Source: Nepenthes gracilis
Lineage: Eukaryota > Streptophyta > Magnoliopsida > Caryophyllales > Nepenthaceae
Direction: 5' to 3'
Assembly (NCBI GenBank): GCA_033239525.1
Contig: BSYO01000030.1
Span: 13,475,030-13,539,029, forward strand
DNA: 64,000 nucleotides
The position numbers were made by a program, and so were the translations under genes. Positions 23,425 through 33,640 of the stretch are shown here, in pieces. A model generated the notes under the pieces. That model ran no database searches. It had not been told where the DNA came from and worked only from the letters and a program-made list of their open reading frames with translations. Position 1 is the first letter of the stretch. The number at the start of each line of letters is the position of its first letter.

Positions 23425-23550
23425 TTAGGCTATCAATGCAATTGTATAGTTCAAGCAGTTTTTCTTAATGTGTCCTACAATGGAGAATTAGGCTATCAAT
23501 GCAATTGTATAGTTCAAGCAGTTTTTCTTAATGTGTCATACAATGGAGAA
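23425..23550. repeat. 63-bp direct tandem duplication
   Basis: Copies at 23425-23487 and 23488-23550 differ at only one base that I can see (TGTCCTACA versus TGTCATACA). The near identity points to a recent event. Confidence 0.9.
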
Positions 23551-24027
23551 TTGGGATGGGTGCTAGCACTCATGCAGGAGCCTCTACAATAGGTGGCATC
23601 TGAAAGGATCATTCTTAATGCCTATTGCCACATATGACCATTCCCACAAGCTGTAAACAGGTATGGACAATTGACTGTTCATTTTCCCTAATAATGACTT
23701 AGTTTTGATAAATGAGCTTAAAAGAATATTAAGGACCCAATTTGATATGGAAAATTTAGAAAAGTTAAGAAGTCGTGCAATGAGAAAAATGAAGAAGTAT
23801 TCATAGATCTAACTTAAAGGTAAGAGTAGGAAAATTTATCAATCCATATCGTAAGTCTACTTTAGCCACAGAGTACTAAGAAAATACACGCACGTTAACA
23901 AAGTTGATGCAAAGAATAGATTATTGAAATTTAATTAACTGACTAAGCTTTAAATATTAACATAGTAAAGTATTTTATTCCAATATACAAGTCCTACACA
24001 TCCAGACAACACCTACATAATTATTAC

Positions 24028-24470
24028 ATGTATATACCCAGACATAAACACCCACAGCCAAAGACATGCAAATACACTATTATTATTTCAAACCTGCCAA
24101 ACTCACATACACACATACATATAAATATAAACACACACACTCTGCCAGCCGTACACGTCTATACACTTATTACATGCACACACTGCTATACAAACCTGCC
24201 GGTAAACGCACTGCCAGCATACACACCTCCGTATCTGCCATTATACAAAAACTGCCAACATACATCCACACAAGTATACCCACACGTATACATATATTCA
24301 TATATACTTAACCACTGCATTCCTACAATCTTTTACACGTATATCAGTCGTCTGATACACCCACATATATTTATACACGTATAAACCATTTTAGATACAC
24401 AAATACAACTATATTTATATTTATATGCACTGTGTACAAAACACGTACGTATACAATTACTCCCTTACGT
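24028..24470. repeat. Low-complexity TACACA/CTGCCA-rich tract
   Basis: Nearly G-free on the + strand and built from CACACA, TATACA and CTGCCA words without a fixed period. CTGCCA recurs at least five times between 24090 and 24260. The long + strand ORFs here follow from this composition and are not genes. Confidence 0.7.
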
Positions 24471-24671
24471 ATATATGCTCATACCTATACCCGAGGTCAA
24501 CCACACCTATTTACACACCCGGTTACCAAATCCAATCCTCACCGTGTTAATAGCTGAACGCCTAACAGAGCATGAAACTCTGTTTTATACGATTTCCCTT
24601 CCGACCCAAATAATCGATGCCCACAAAATTTTGAAGCAACTAATTGTTACATTTTAACAATAATAAGGAAG

Positions 24672-24676
24672 AATTA
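24672..24676 (+). repeat. Left target-site duplication of element C (AATTA)
   Basis: AATTA immediately before the left LTR; the same five bases follow the right LTR at 28893-28897. Confidence 0.8.
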
Positions 24677-25211
24677 TGATACAGTCTCCATGGTGGTGAA
24701 CAGAATGCTTGCGAAATGATGAAGAAATTGCAAAAATAAGGGGAGCTTTACTTGGAGGGAGAAGGGAAAGTTGTAGCGAGGGAAGGAGGGAAATAGGGAG
24801 AGGGAAAGAGGGAAAACCGAGGTCTCTTTAGACGAGAGAGAGAGAGAGAGAGAGAGCAACTGAGAGTAATAATTCCTCCTTTCTCCTGTACTCACAATCA
24901 GCATAAGTAGCCAGCCGAAAATCGCTTTTGGAGAAAGCAAAACCAAAAACAAGTAAAACTGCCACGTGTATAGTTAAGCGTAGGAACGAAAAGTCGGAGG
25001 AATATCGAGAAAGAAAGAACTAATCCAAATCATTTTCAGATTCTAAATCAACGCCAAATATAGCCGTAATTCCAAATCAGGCCCGGATATAGTCTCGAAA
25101 TTCCAGGAGGTGTCTCGGGTAGTCTTTGCTCCTCCTTGTAATTGGTGGCTCCGTAGATGCTATAACGTCCCGATTGATCAAGCCGGTAATATGGATCGAC
25201 GAGTCGTAACA
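24677..25211 (-). repeat. 3' LTR of element C (left copy)
   Basis: It matches 28351-28892 along its length with several small insertions and deletions. Shared landmarks are AGTAATAATTCCTCC, CACGTGTATAGTTAAGCG and GATGCTATAACGTCCCG. It contains an expanded (GA)n run at 24832-24858. Confidence 0.9.
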
Positions 25212-25314
25212 TTGCCCGATCCTTTAAAACAACCTTGTCCTCAAGGTTGAGCGAAAGGTGATCCGGACGGGATGCAGCATCGACCCCCCACGTGGCTTCT
25301 GATTTTTGGTCAGT

Positions 25315-25803
25315 CCCATCTTCGAACATCTTCCGAGCTGCACTTATAACGCTCATAAGCGTCATGGCGGGAAACCCATATGGATGCACAGTAGGGTTGG
25401 AGGTACAGCTCACAAGAATACTAGGAAAAACAAGAGACAAGTGGACAGAAAACCTGCCGACAATTCCTATGTCCATAGTGGCAACAGCTAGGGTATTAGT
25501 CGTTGTGCAGATTAGATAGCGCATGCCAACCATCTCGGCTATGCCACCCGCATACCCATCCATGCACAGCCATGCACATCCATACACACCTATGTTGCTG
25601 TTTGGCCCATACACATCCATAGCCAAACCAATAGAAATAGTGTCGAGTAGGCCTAAGGGAGCAACAACGGGATTGGCAACTCTGGGCGGACAAGCATCAG
25701 CAACATTTTGCTCTAGGCTGTCTGCATGACTAGGGCAGTATGTAGTGATAGAACCAAGAATAAGCCCAGACCACAACCCAACCACAACACATGCAAGTTT
25801 AAT
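25315..25803 (-). pseudogene. Captured fragment of a membrane H+-pyrophosphatase gene
   Basis: It sits in a 310-codon open frame (25048-25980, -). Residues about 60-100 (I-K-L-A-C-V-V-V-G-L-W-S-G-L-I-L-G, then V-A-D-A-C) resemble the plant H+-PPase block K-L-A-x-C-x-x-V-G-L-W-S-G-L-I-I-G...V-A-D-S-C. Residues 109-127 and 144-153 (S-I-G-L-A-M-D-V-Y-G-P and A-G-G-I-A-E-M-V-G-M) match the D-A-Y-G-P...A-G-G-I-A-E-M-A-G-M block, split by about 16 extra residues made from CATCCATACACA-type repeats. Residues 201-221 (Y-G-F-P-A-M-T-L-M-S-V-I-S-A-A-R-K-M) match Y-W-F-S-A-M-T-M-K-S-V-G-S-A-A-L-K-M. The three blocks are collinear but the intervening segments are deleted, so no pump can be made. The frame then runs into pol-tail and LTR sequence. 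Confidence 0.6.
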
Positions 25804-26250
25804 TTCTTGTACAACATTGATCGCACAAAAGTCAATTGCAAATAAAGTTGAAAGCAAGCGGACAAGTGGTAGACGCCCCGGACCAACAAAGTTCTCTTTC
25901 ATGCCCTGAACAGACAGAAGACCCTTCGTCCTAGATATGCCTTCACTATAGCCACCCATGAAATTTGAAGAACCAAACACAGTAGACAGAGAATATTCCT
26001 CAGAGATCTTCTGATATGAAGCTCCTCCATCCGTTTCAGGTGTATCAGCTTAAGAAGCCTTTCTTATACCAGGGAGTATCGCAGCACCTGGGCTTTCATT
26101 TGGGCTCCGCTATTTGCTTGAATAGCAGAAAGTCCAAGCCCCTCATTTTTTTGGTTCAGAACATAGTGCATAATTAACAACTCATTATTTGGCCAATAGT
26201 TATTTGAATCTGGAGGAGGAGATGCCCCACTTTCTAACAAAACAGCATTT

Positions 26251-27070
26251 TCAGTACTCTTGTGCCAACCACGATCCTTCAACAGAGAATGGTGAGGCTT
26301 CAATTGGCATATATTCTGAAGGAACAAGCTTCTCAAACTTGTGCTCACTATGATGTTTTGGTCGAAAACCCACTGGGATTGCTTCTTCTAAACGTGACCT
26401 GTGAGCCTTAGGGATCTCATCAACATCAGGCAAAACTTCCTGTACCCTAGCCACTTGGTGAAGCACCAAGCTCAGCTTGTTGGTACTTCCACTGCTACCT
26501 GAAAAACCCCCAGCTCCCAATGTAGAGTCTAGAAGAAGACTGTGAGGCACCTCAGCAGGAATTAGTGTGCCCAAGCACTCGGTCGAACCAATTATGTATT
26601 CACTTCCATCATCAATTTTAATCCAGTGCACTGCTCCATCATCTGTGCCAGTATAAGCTGCCTTTCACCAGCATACACGGAAGATTGATCCTATCAGCTA
26701 GTACCTTAAATAGCAAGGAGCGGTGACGAGAAAGTCTAACATCAACACGACCAAGGGGAAGAATAACAGTGTTTAAGGAATTCCTCAACTCATTACTTGT
26801 AACTCTACATCTCTTCATCATTTTGTCTGTATCCCCGACGAGACCACCCATTTGATAAACAACAAGATCAGCAATCCTCTGGATCACAGCATTCAAAAAC
26901 AATTCATGTCCCCAAACTTGACATTCCCCAGAATGAGCTTGGGCTTTATTCTCAAGATATTGCAGATGGGAGTAATCTGTGCTGGAGCTATAGTAGGACC
27001 TCGGTCCTTTGCTCCAACAATTCGAGGTGATGGAGCCTCTCAACGCAGAGAGGAGAAAAGCCATTGCCAA
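26251..27070 (-). pseudogene. Captured fragment of an EDR1/CTR1-type Raf kinase N-terminal domain
   Basis: The frame 27070-26639 contains V-W-G-H-E-L-F-L-N-A-V-I-Q-R-I-A-D-L-V, G-D-T-D-K-M-M, L-P-L-G-R-V-D-V-R-L-S-R-H-R-S-L-L-F-K-V-L-A-D and L-P-C-M-L-V-K-G-S. These are the core of the EDR1/CTR1 domain (transglutaminase-like fold) found before the kinase domain of plant Raf-like MAPKKKs. After a small deletion the +1 frame continues G-T-D-D-G-A-V-H-W-I-K-I-D-D-G-S-E-Y-I-I and then P-G-type G-T-L-I-P-A-E-V-P (26590-26660 on). The frameshift near 26655 and the absence of a kinase domain make it a pseudogene fragment. No intron is visible across it, which would fit capture of spliced RNA, but I do not know the source gene's exon borders. 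Confidence 0.7.
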
Positions 27071-27729
27071 TTCTTCCCAAAATTTATAGACGGAATTTGT
27101 GGAGGCGATTCACGAAGGGCACTTGGACAAGGTGGAAATAGATTTTCTTTAGGTAAATGGGCAAGAGGTAAGGATAACTTACTTGAATAAGTATCCACTT
27201 GTTCTAGCCAAATATCATGAGAAAGCATGGGCCCTTGATGCCGTGAAGTAAATAGCTTCAACCATTTCCATGCCAAGGCGTGGGCATTACAAGGCTGGTC
27301 ATAGGCTCGGCCCCCAAAATGTAGCCCAAGTCGGTCGGGTGGTTGAGGTGGGCCCGGTTGCTCCATCGGAAAGCCTCACCCCAAACCACCGTAATTTTCC
27401 AAGAAGTGACATCAAATAGTGTTGCCGTCTCGGTGTGCCCTTCAAAAGCTTCATTATGAAGCCGGGGATGATAGATGGTTTGAGCTGCAAGAATGGCTAG
27501 CAATTTTGCCTGTCCCATTGTCAAGACCTGGAGGTGAAATTGCCGACTAATAAGACTTTGCTCGATGCCCCAATTTGATGCGCGCAGTGCTTGCATTTGA
27601 TGAAAAGATGTTGCGTGCAGTGCTCGAAAATGGAAAGAATCTTGGTTTGAGCTACAGTAGGACCTCGGTCCTGTGCTACAGTTGAACCGAGGTGAAGGAG
27701 TAGGAAAACGCAGAGAATAGAGAAGCCAT
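26985..27729. repeat. Direct repeat of about 80 bp inside element C
   Basis: The block GAGCTAnAGTAGGACCTCGGTCC with following GAGGTGAnGGAG and AACGCAGAGA occurs at about 26985-27067 and again at 27649-27729, roughly 660 bp apart. On the - strand both give a G-P-R-S-Y-x-S-S peptide. The duplicated block precedes the EDR1-like fragment in one case and unknown sequence in the other, which suggests internal rearrangement of the captured material. Confidence 0.65.
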
Positions 27730-28023
27730 AGTCGATTCTTTTCACATGAGCAGGGTTGTCCACAAGAATCCAGCATGCTTTTCTCAGGCGTTGGAAGAAC
27801 AGTGGAAATCACGGACAGAAATGCTTGAGCAAGAGTCGATTCTTTCGGCTGCGGCGCCTAATCATCCCCACCGAGGCTACCAAAGCCCAAAAAGTTCACA
27901 TGCGTCTTCCCTGTGTTTAGTACCGCAGCAATCGGCTTGCCCTCTAGCTCAGCAATCGGCCAGTCGGCGTGTTGCGGTATAGCCATCTGCAACTCGTGGA
28001 ACTCCTTCGTCATTACTAGTAAG

Positions 28024-28314
28024 CTAGGGATTGAACAGAAATGTGAGATTTCTGTGGGAGGCAGACGAAGCGGAAATGGTAGAAGACCGGGAATGGTGTT
28101 CATTTCGTTGTTGTTCGATTCGGGCCAGAGAGTGATGGATTTCAGCCATGGAAGACTGGATCTGTACCGTGGTGGAAGAAAAAGTGGCGAGTCGTTCTGT
28201 ATGTCGTTCAATGATCGCTGTTTGCCAGTGGACGGTCCTTACCAAGCTCTTCATCTCCTTCGACAGCCTTGCAACAGCAGCTTCCAGCGCTTCGAGGGCT
28301 TGTTCTTCGGCCAT
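28024..28314 (-). CDS. Element C gag-like N-terminal ORF
   Basis: The start at 28314 lies 36 bases inside the interior, just after the primer-site-like TTTGGTGCTTTCATTGAGA. The 96-residue product begins M-A-E-E-Q-A-L-E-A-L-E-A-A-V-A-R-L and continues with heptad-like L/I spacing to about residue 70, then a Ser/His-rich tail. Short N-terminal coiled-coil openings of this kind precede gag in plant Ty3/gypsy elements, but no capsid or zinc-knuckle motif follows. It may be the surviving start of gag, here truncated. Confidence 0.5.
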   Translation of the reverse strand: MAEEQALEALEAAVARLSKEMKSLVRTVHWQTAIIERHTERLATFSSTTVQIQSSMAEIHHSLARIEQQRNEHHSRSSTISASSASHRNLTFLFNP

Positions 28315-28329
28315 CGTCTCCTCTGTTTT

Positions 28330-28350
28330 TGTCTCAATGAAAGCACCAAA
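28330..28350 (-). promoter_or_regulatory. Primer-binding-site region of element C
   Basis: On the - strand the interior opens TTTGGTGCTTTCATTGAGA directly after the LTR end ATCA. TGG at or near the LTR end is the usual mark of a tRNA primer site. I cannot assign the tRNA from memory. Confidence 0.5.
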
Positions 28351-28892
28351 TGATACGGTCTCCATGGTGGGGCCAAGTAATCGCCGGCGATGATGAATAA
28401 ATTGCAACGGAAGGGGAGCTCTGCAGAGGAGGGAGAAGAGAGAGTGCGCGAGGGAAGGAGGGAAAGAGGGAAATAGGGAGAGGGAAAGAGGGAAAACCGA
28501 GGTAAACAGAAGAGAGAGAGAGAGAAATTGAGAGTAATAATTCCTCCCTTTCTCCTGTACTCACAATCAGCATAAGTAGCCACAGAAAATGAAGTAACAA
28601 AACAGAAAGCAAAACCAAAAACAAGTAAAACTGCCCACGTGTATAGTTAAGCGTAGGAACGAAAAGTCAGAACAGAATATCAGTAAAGCAGGCGAACTAA
28701 TCCAAATCATTTTCAGTACTCCAAATCAGAACGCCAAATATTCGCCGTAATTCCAAATCAGGCCCGGATATAGTCCCGAAATTCCAGAGGTGTCTGGGTA
28801 GGCCGGTTGCTCTTCCTTGTAATTGGTGGCTCCGTAGATGCTATAACGTCCCGATTGATCAAGCCGGTAACATGGATCGACGAGTCGTAACA
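28351..28892 (-). repeat. 5' LTR of element C (right copy)
   Basis: Partner of 24677-25211, in the same orientation. It is followed by AATTA, the target duplication (28893-28897). Confidence 0.9.
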
Positions 28893-28897
28893 AATTA

Positions 28898-29343
28898 CAG
28901 TTGATTTAAGCGAAGGGAACATATTGCTTGCCAAATAAGAGAGGGTTTACTTGCAAAAATAATAGGAATTTTACTTGCCTGATTTTCAACTATTACTTGT
29001 AGCGACAACGAAAATAAGTGGCGACGGCAATAGATGTCTCTTTTTGGGGCGACGGCAGCGACAGTGGCGACAGCAACTGCGACGACACACTCGCGTTTCT
29101 TCCTCCTCTCTCGCTCTCTGTTACCCACGAACCGAAAGAGCATCGCTTTGTTAAAGCAAACGAATCGGTAACGGAAGGAAAGGAAATGGTCGAGGAAGAG
29201 GGAAGAAAACGAATCGGCGGAGGAAGAGGAGAAAGAAAAAGAAAGAGGCGGGGGGCGGGGGGCGAAGATCCTCGAGACGGTGAGAGAGAGACGAGGAGGA
29301 GAGAGAGAGAGTTAATAATAATAATATTATTATTATTATAACG

Positions 29344-29384
<41 letters not shown>

Positions 29385-29458
29385 TTTATACTACTATTTA
29401 TTATTATTATTATTTTATACTACTATTTATTATTATTTATTATATTATCATATCTTTT
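28898..29458. other. GC-rich GGCGAC repeats then (TAA)/(TTA) tract
   Basis: 28995-29090 contains repeated GGCGACGGC/GCGACAG words, 29190-29310 is GA- and GGGGGC-rich, and 29312-29450 is a long TAA/TTA microsatellite. The open + strand frame (29018-29341) is composition-driven. Element B inserted at the edge of the AT-rich tract. Confidence 0.6.
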
Positions 29459-30097
29459 TTGTGCGTTTCTAAATTTAAATTATTTTATAAATTAAAAAAT
29501 CATAGATTAAATTTTTACGTTAAGTTGATACCAAATAGGATCGATTCTATAATTGAATTTAAATCCTATTCAACAAACAAATAGGAAAATGTTAGTGGAT
29601 TGGTGGATCGATGCTTACATCATATATCCATTTATCTGAATTTTTATGAGAAAAGAAAAATGGATGATGTAAAATGAGAGTGCTAATGCACGCGTGAGAT
29701 GATTGAGTATGATGCGCTTGATGGGAATTATCTTTGAGAGAGAAATGTGCTCAGAGGGGAGTGTCTTTGTAGTATTTTTTGTGGCCTTTTTTTTTTGGTT
29801 TCATCCCCTTCTTTGTTATAGTGAAGGGATATTTATAACGATGGCGGGCGGTTTGATCTTCCTTACCCATGACAATCATCTCCCAAATCAAGTTTGGATG
29901 GATAAGGAAATACCAGTTAGGTGACAATTATGGTAAGTTCCTTCAACGCGTGGGAATTAGATCATGGACTGTTCTAATTGGGTCAACAAGCTCACCGATC
30001 TGATTGGGCTATCTGAGCCGGTTGGGATGTTGTTCGATTTTGAGATAATTTTTTCTATTGATGGGCCCTCTTTTTGAGCCAGGCTGACCGGGCCCAT
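29459..30097 (-). repeat. 3' LTR of element B (left copy)
   Basis: It aligns over its length with 41401-42048, for example GAGAGTGCTAATGCA, GAGAGAAATGTGCTC and GAAGGGATATTTATA. The left third (29459-29600) is strongly AT-shifted relative to its partner, e.g. AAATTTAAATTA where the partner has GATCCGGGTTA. TATA box on the - strand at + 29830-29837. Confidence 0.85.
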
Positions 30098-30111
30098 CAC
30101 TAGCCCCCATA
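30098..30111 (-). promoter_or_regulatory. Polypurine tract of element B
   Basis: On the - strand ATATGGGGGCTAG lies directly before the LTR start TGATGGGCC. It matches the site in element A. Confidence 0.75.
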
Positions 30112-31697
30112 TCGGGAGTCTTGAATTTTAACCTTTTGGTATGGTTACTGAGGGGTTGTCGGTTGTTTGAATGCATGCTACTAGTCCGACGGGCATCATA
30201 TCACGCGCATGCACTACCAGCAACAGTATTAAATGAGGGAGGCCTTGAGGCCCATGCCATCTCGGAGTCGTGCCAATCATCAGTACCGGCGATGGGTGAT
30301 TGATCTGTCGTAAATCCCATGGGGTTCCAGCATGTGTCACAGCCATCATGAGGTGCTTCCTTTGAATTCCTTTTCACGTCGTCGTTTTAGTCCATAGCTC
30401 GACACTTATTTAAGCCGTTCAATCTTTATTCTTCCCGCGTTTCCTTTGCTTTGAAACCTCTTCGCTCCCTTCTCGCTTTGAAATATCTTCATCATTTCTA
30501 GTTTCATTATTCTTGGTGCCCAGTATATATGACATCTCGTCCAACGTCTCCTCCAACGATGTCAAGTTTCTACATACTCAATACAAGATTCTAAGCTCCA
30601 TGGTGCACTTATTGCCAGGCATAGGCGGCAGAGCTTGTTTCCCACCGCAAGGGTATATTGCGGTATATGAGGTCCATCTAAAATGGAGTGTCCGCTATGC
30701 GATGGCGTCGGAACTACATGGATCATGGTGGCCTTGGATGTTCCAGTTGCGATGTTGCAACCTAACGTCGTCTGCTACATGGTCTCCTTGTGCATCTTCA
30801 CATGCCACCATGACTTCGAGTTAAACGCTACAGCCATAAAGGTGATTTTCGGTTTCATTAGGGAGCAGATTGGATTTCGACCTCTCCCCATTCGGATTTC
30901 GTATTGAGCGGGGGAAATCCTGATTTAATAAAAAGGTGGAAGGACTGGTATTTTTTCCTGGTGATTCCTTCAGGATGGGACCTCTCCAGTGTGTGGGGTC
31001 AAGTGCAAGCATCCTTTTCCTTCAAGGTATTAGACCATGAGGGGGACTCGAGGAAGGTGCTAATGGACCTCATCTAGGTAAATGCCGCCTCATTTAACGA
31101 GAATAAGAACCATTAGCTGTTGGTTGAGGTATTAGCACAAGTGAAGTGAGAACCTCACTTACAGGGGGTGGAGTCGCCCCCTGTGCCATCGGCATTCGAG
31201 AGGAAGCCCAAGAGGAAGTAGAGGCCACTATGTATCAGTAACTCCCTGGACAGGGCATCCAAGCAGCAGGTGGCTTCATCTGGCTCTTCCTCCAATGAGG
31301 ATTGGGCCATCATCGAGCGGTTGGAGAGTGCAAAGAAGTCTACAAGGAGGGTGGCCCCCATTCAATCTTCTTCATTGGGCCAAATGCTTGGGGCCGTCGG
31401 ATCTTCTGAGAATGGCAAGCCTTTTTTGCCTCTTGCTTTAACCGAGGGTGAACAAGGAGTCAGTACAGGGAATGGGCCAATCCTGGCGTCAACCCTAGCC
31501 TCATGTAGGGTTCCAATCGTTGCTCCTTCGTTGTACAAGGAGCACGTGCCCGACCTTCCAACCGGCTTTACCAAGGAGGCCCCCTACGAGGGTTGGATAG
31601 CAGAGGGTCAAGTTGGGAAGGTCGTCAAGGTGGGCGAGGCAGTTGAGGCTGTTGAGGAAGCTTCATCCAATATTCTGAAACTAAAGGTTCGAGGAGA

Positions 31698-31702
31698 GGT
31701 TG
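31698..31702 (+). repeat. Left target-site duplication of nested solo LTR (GGTTG)
   Basis: GGTTG directly before TGTAATATC; repeated at 34388-34392 after the LTR end. Confidence 0.8.
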
Positions 31703-31881
31703 TGTAATATCTCGAATTTTTATTCGATTTAATTGAGATCATTTATTATTTTGGATAATTTGGACGTGATAAAAATTTGGTCAAATATTATAAAATTTTG
31801 GAGGATATTTGAATTAGTTGGATTGGCACCCCAAGTGTACCTATGCGGTCGCTCGAATATCGATTTTGGGTTTTGGATTAA

Positions 31882-31909
31882 AATATATATATATATATAT
31901 ATATGTATG

Positions 31910-31954
<45 letters not shown>
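31882..31954 (+). repeat. (AT)n then (TAA)n microsatellite
   Basis: About 11 AT dinucleotides (31882-31903) followed by about 14 TAA triplets (31912-31954), inside the solo LTR. Confidence 0.9.
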
Positions 31955-31955
<1 letters not shown>

Positions 31956-32869
31956 GGAAGAATAGAAAAGAGGAGGGCCGAAAGGAAGCACAGGGTTTCG
32001 CAAAGAGAAAGAGAGAGAGGAGGAAACCGAGGTCCTCGGGTCCAATTCCGATTTTGAACTAGTTAAAGAAGTGATAGATTGGTCGAGGTAAGTATATCCA
32101 TATCCTTTTTATTCTCTCTTTTTTATTTTTGTTCGTATCTCTTGGATATTTTCGTTCCGGTATCCACCCAAAACTTATATTTTGTAAAACCCATGACCCT
32201 TGCATGATTTATTTGTCATTTGATGTCTAATTTCCCCACATTTTGCACGGGTTTAGCTTTGGCGAAACCCTAACCTGCACTCGGCTAATGTTTGCCCATT
32301 TATTTTGAGTTCCATACATGATTTGGCTTTAATAATGATTTACCTATATCTTGAATATGAGTATTTATTGGTTTGGTGTTCGATTTTCAAGTTTTGGCCT
32401 GTTTGGTGCGTCCGGGAACTCTAACTTGCACATGGGCATTGTTCACCCACGCGACCCGAACTATTTTGGTAATTTTGCATGATTTCATTTTATTTAATTG
32501 ACATCTAAATTATATATAATTATATATACTTAATTGTATATTTTAAAAAATATTATTGTTAACCATTTGTGAAGAATTATTTGTCCGGAAGTCCTAAAAT
32601 CACGTTTGTCCCAATGTGGTAAGAATTTCCTAATCGTTCTAAAATATCATGTTAAATTATGCATATGTTTAAAGTCATGTAAAGAGTTAGGTCTACAAGA
32701 AATGATTACCTGTATCTGTATATAAGAATTATATAAAATATGCAAAGTAATTGAAGGAAACTCTACAATTTGTTATATCTGTTGAACCGTCTTCTAGAGA
32801 GGAAGGACTAAGTGATAAGAATTAAGTGTGAAAGTTTTCTTAAGATAAGATAATAAATTAAAACTCCAA

Positions 32870-33640
32870 AATCTATTATCTGATATCCGTTATCTGACAT
32901 CTGAATCCGTTATCTGTTCCGTCAATACCGGTATTGCTATCTATATTCTTATCTATTTCATTAGTACCAGTCATCATCAGATTCGACTTATCACATTAGT
33001 ATAGTATCGCCATCCGGAATGATATCTATTCCATCAATACTGGTATTACCATCTGAATCATGATCAATTCTCAGGCGTCATCATGTATTATTATCTACGT
33101 ATCCATTATCTATTCCATCAAGACAAAGATTGTCATCTGAAATTGTTAACTATTCCGTTAGTACCAGTATTATTATATGTATTTATTATTTATTTCATCA
33201 AAAGTGTTACCTTCCTCTTATCCTCATTTTGTACTTTGATTTGCTCGATTTTTATCTCGTATCTCAATTCTCACAAGTGTCGGGTCATTGCCATCTCGTA
33301 TGATCTATTCCAAAGAGATTGAATATTACAATCTAAATCTATTATTTGTTCTAACTCGATTCGGTTATTATCATCCATCCTATGCTATTCCACAGGCCTC
33401 GTATTATCATCTCAGATCTATTATCATTTACAATAATCTGCATTATCATTTATATTCGTTATCCGTGGGGATACGGGTCCGAATCTATTATCCGTTTTTT
33501 AGATTATCGGTATTATCTTGTATCTCGTTATCTATTTCCCAAGATTCCGGTGATTGTAAATCTCGTATTCATTATCTATTCCATCGATGCTAGATTGCCA
33601 TTTATATCTATAATATGTTCCACAAGACACGATATTGTTA
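32870..33640. repeat. Imperfect TATCTATTCCATCAnTACnGGTATT repeats
   Basis: Words such as TATCTATTCCATCAATACTGGTATT and ATCTGAATC/CGTTATCTG recur irregularly (near 32930, 33025, 33105, 33160, 33570). Unit length varies around 35-75 bp, so it is an old minisatellite inside the solo LTR. It keeps several short + strand frames open by chance. Confidence 0.55.

Larger units (their letters stand above)
24677..28892 (-). mobile_element. Element C: non-autonomous LTR retrotransposon carrying host-gene fragments
   Basis: Two direct repeats of 535 and 542 bp flank a 3.1-kb interior, with target duplication AATTA on both sides. On the - strand the LTR starts TGTTACGACTCGTCG and ends GAGACCGTATCA. The interior starts with TTTGGTGCTTTCATTGAGA, a primer-site-like start common in plant LTR elements, and then a short gag-like ORF. 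Near the other end L-N-L-E-D-K-V-V-L-K-D (DNA CTTGAGGACAAGG) resembles the last codons of some plant Ty3/gypsy pol genes, and a TTAAAGGATCGGGCAA tract abuts the 3' LTR. Between them no RT, RNase H or integrase is visible. In their place are an EDR1-type kinase domain fragment and a proton-pyrophosphatase fragment. It is probably an element that lost pol and gained transcribed host sequence. Confidence 0.85.

Noticed and set aside
24028..24384. 118-codon + strand ORF
   Set aside because: It is explained by the lack of G and of stop codons in a TACACA/CTGCCA-rich tract.
25292..25729. + strand ORFs over the pyrophosphatase-like region
   Set aside because: The - strand frame has the recognisable protein motifs; the + strand frames are shadows.
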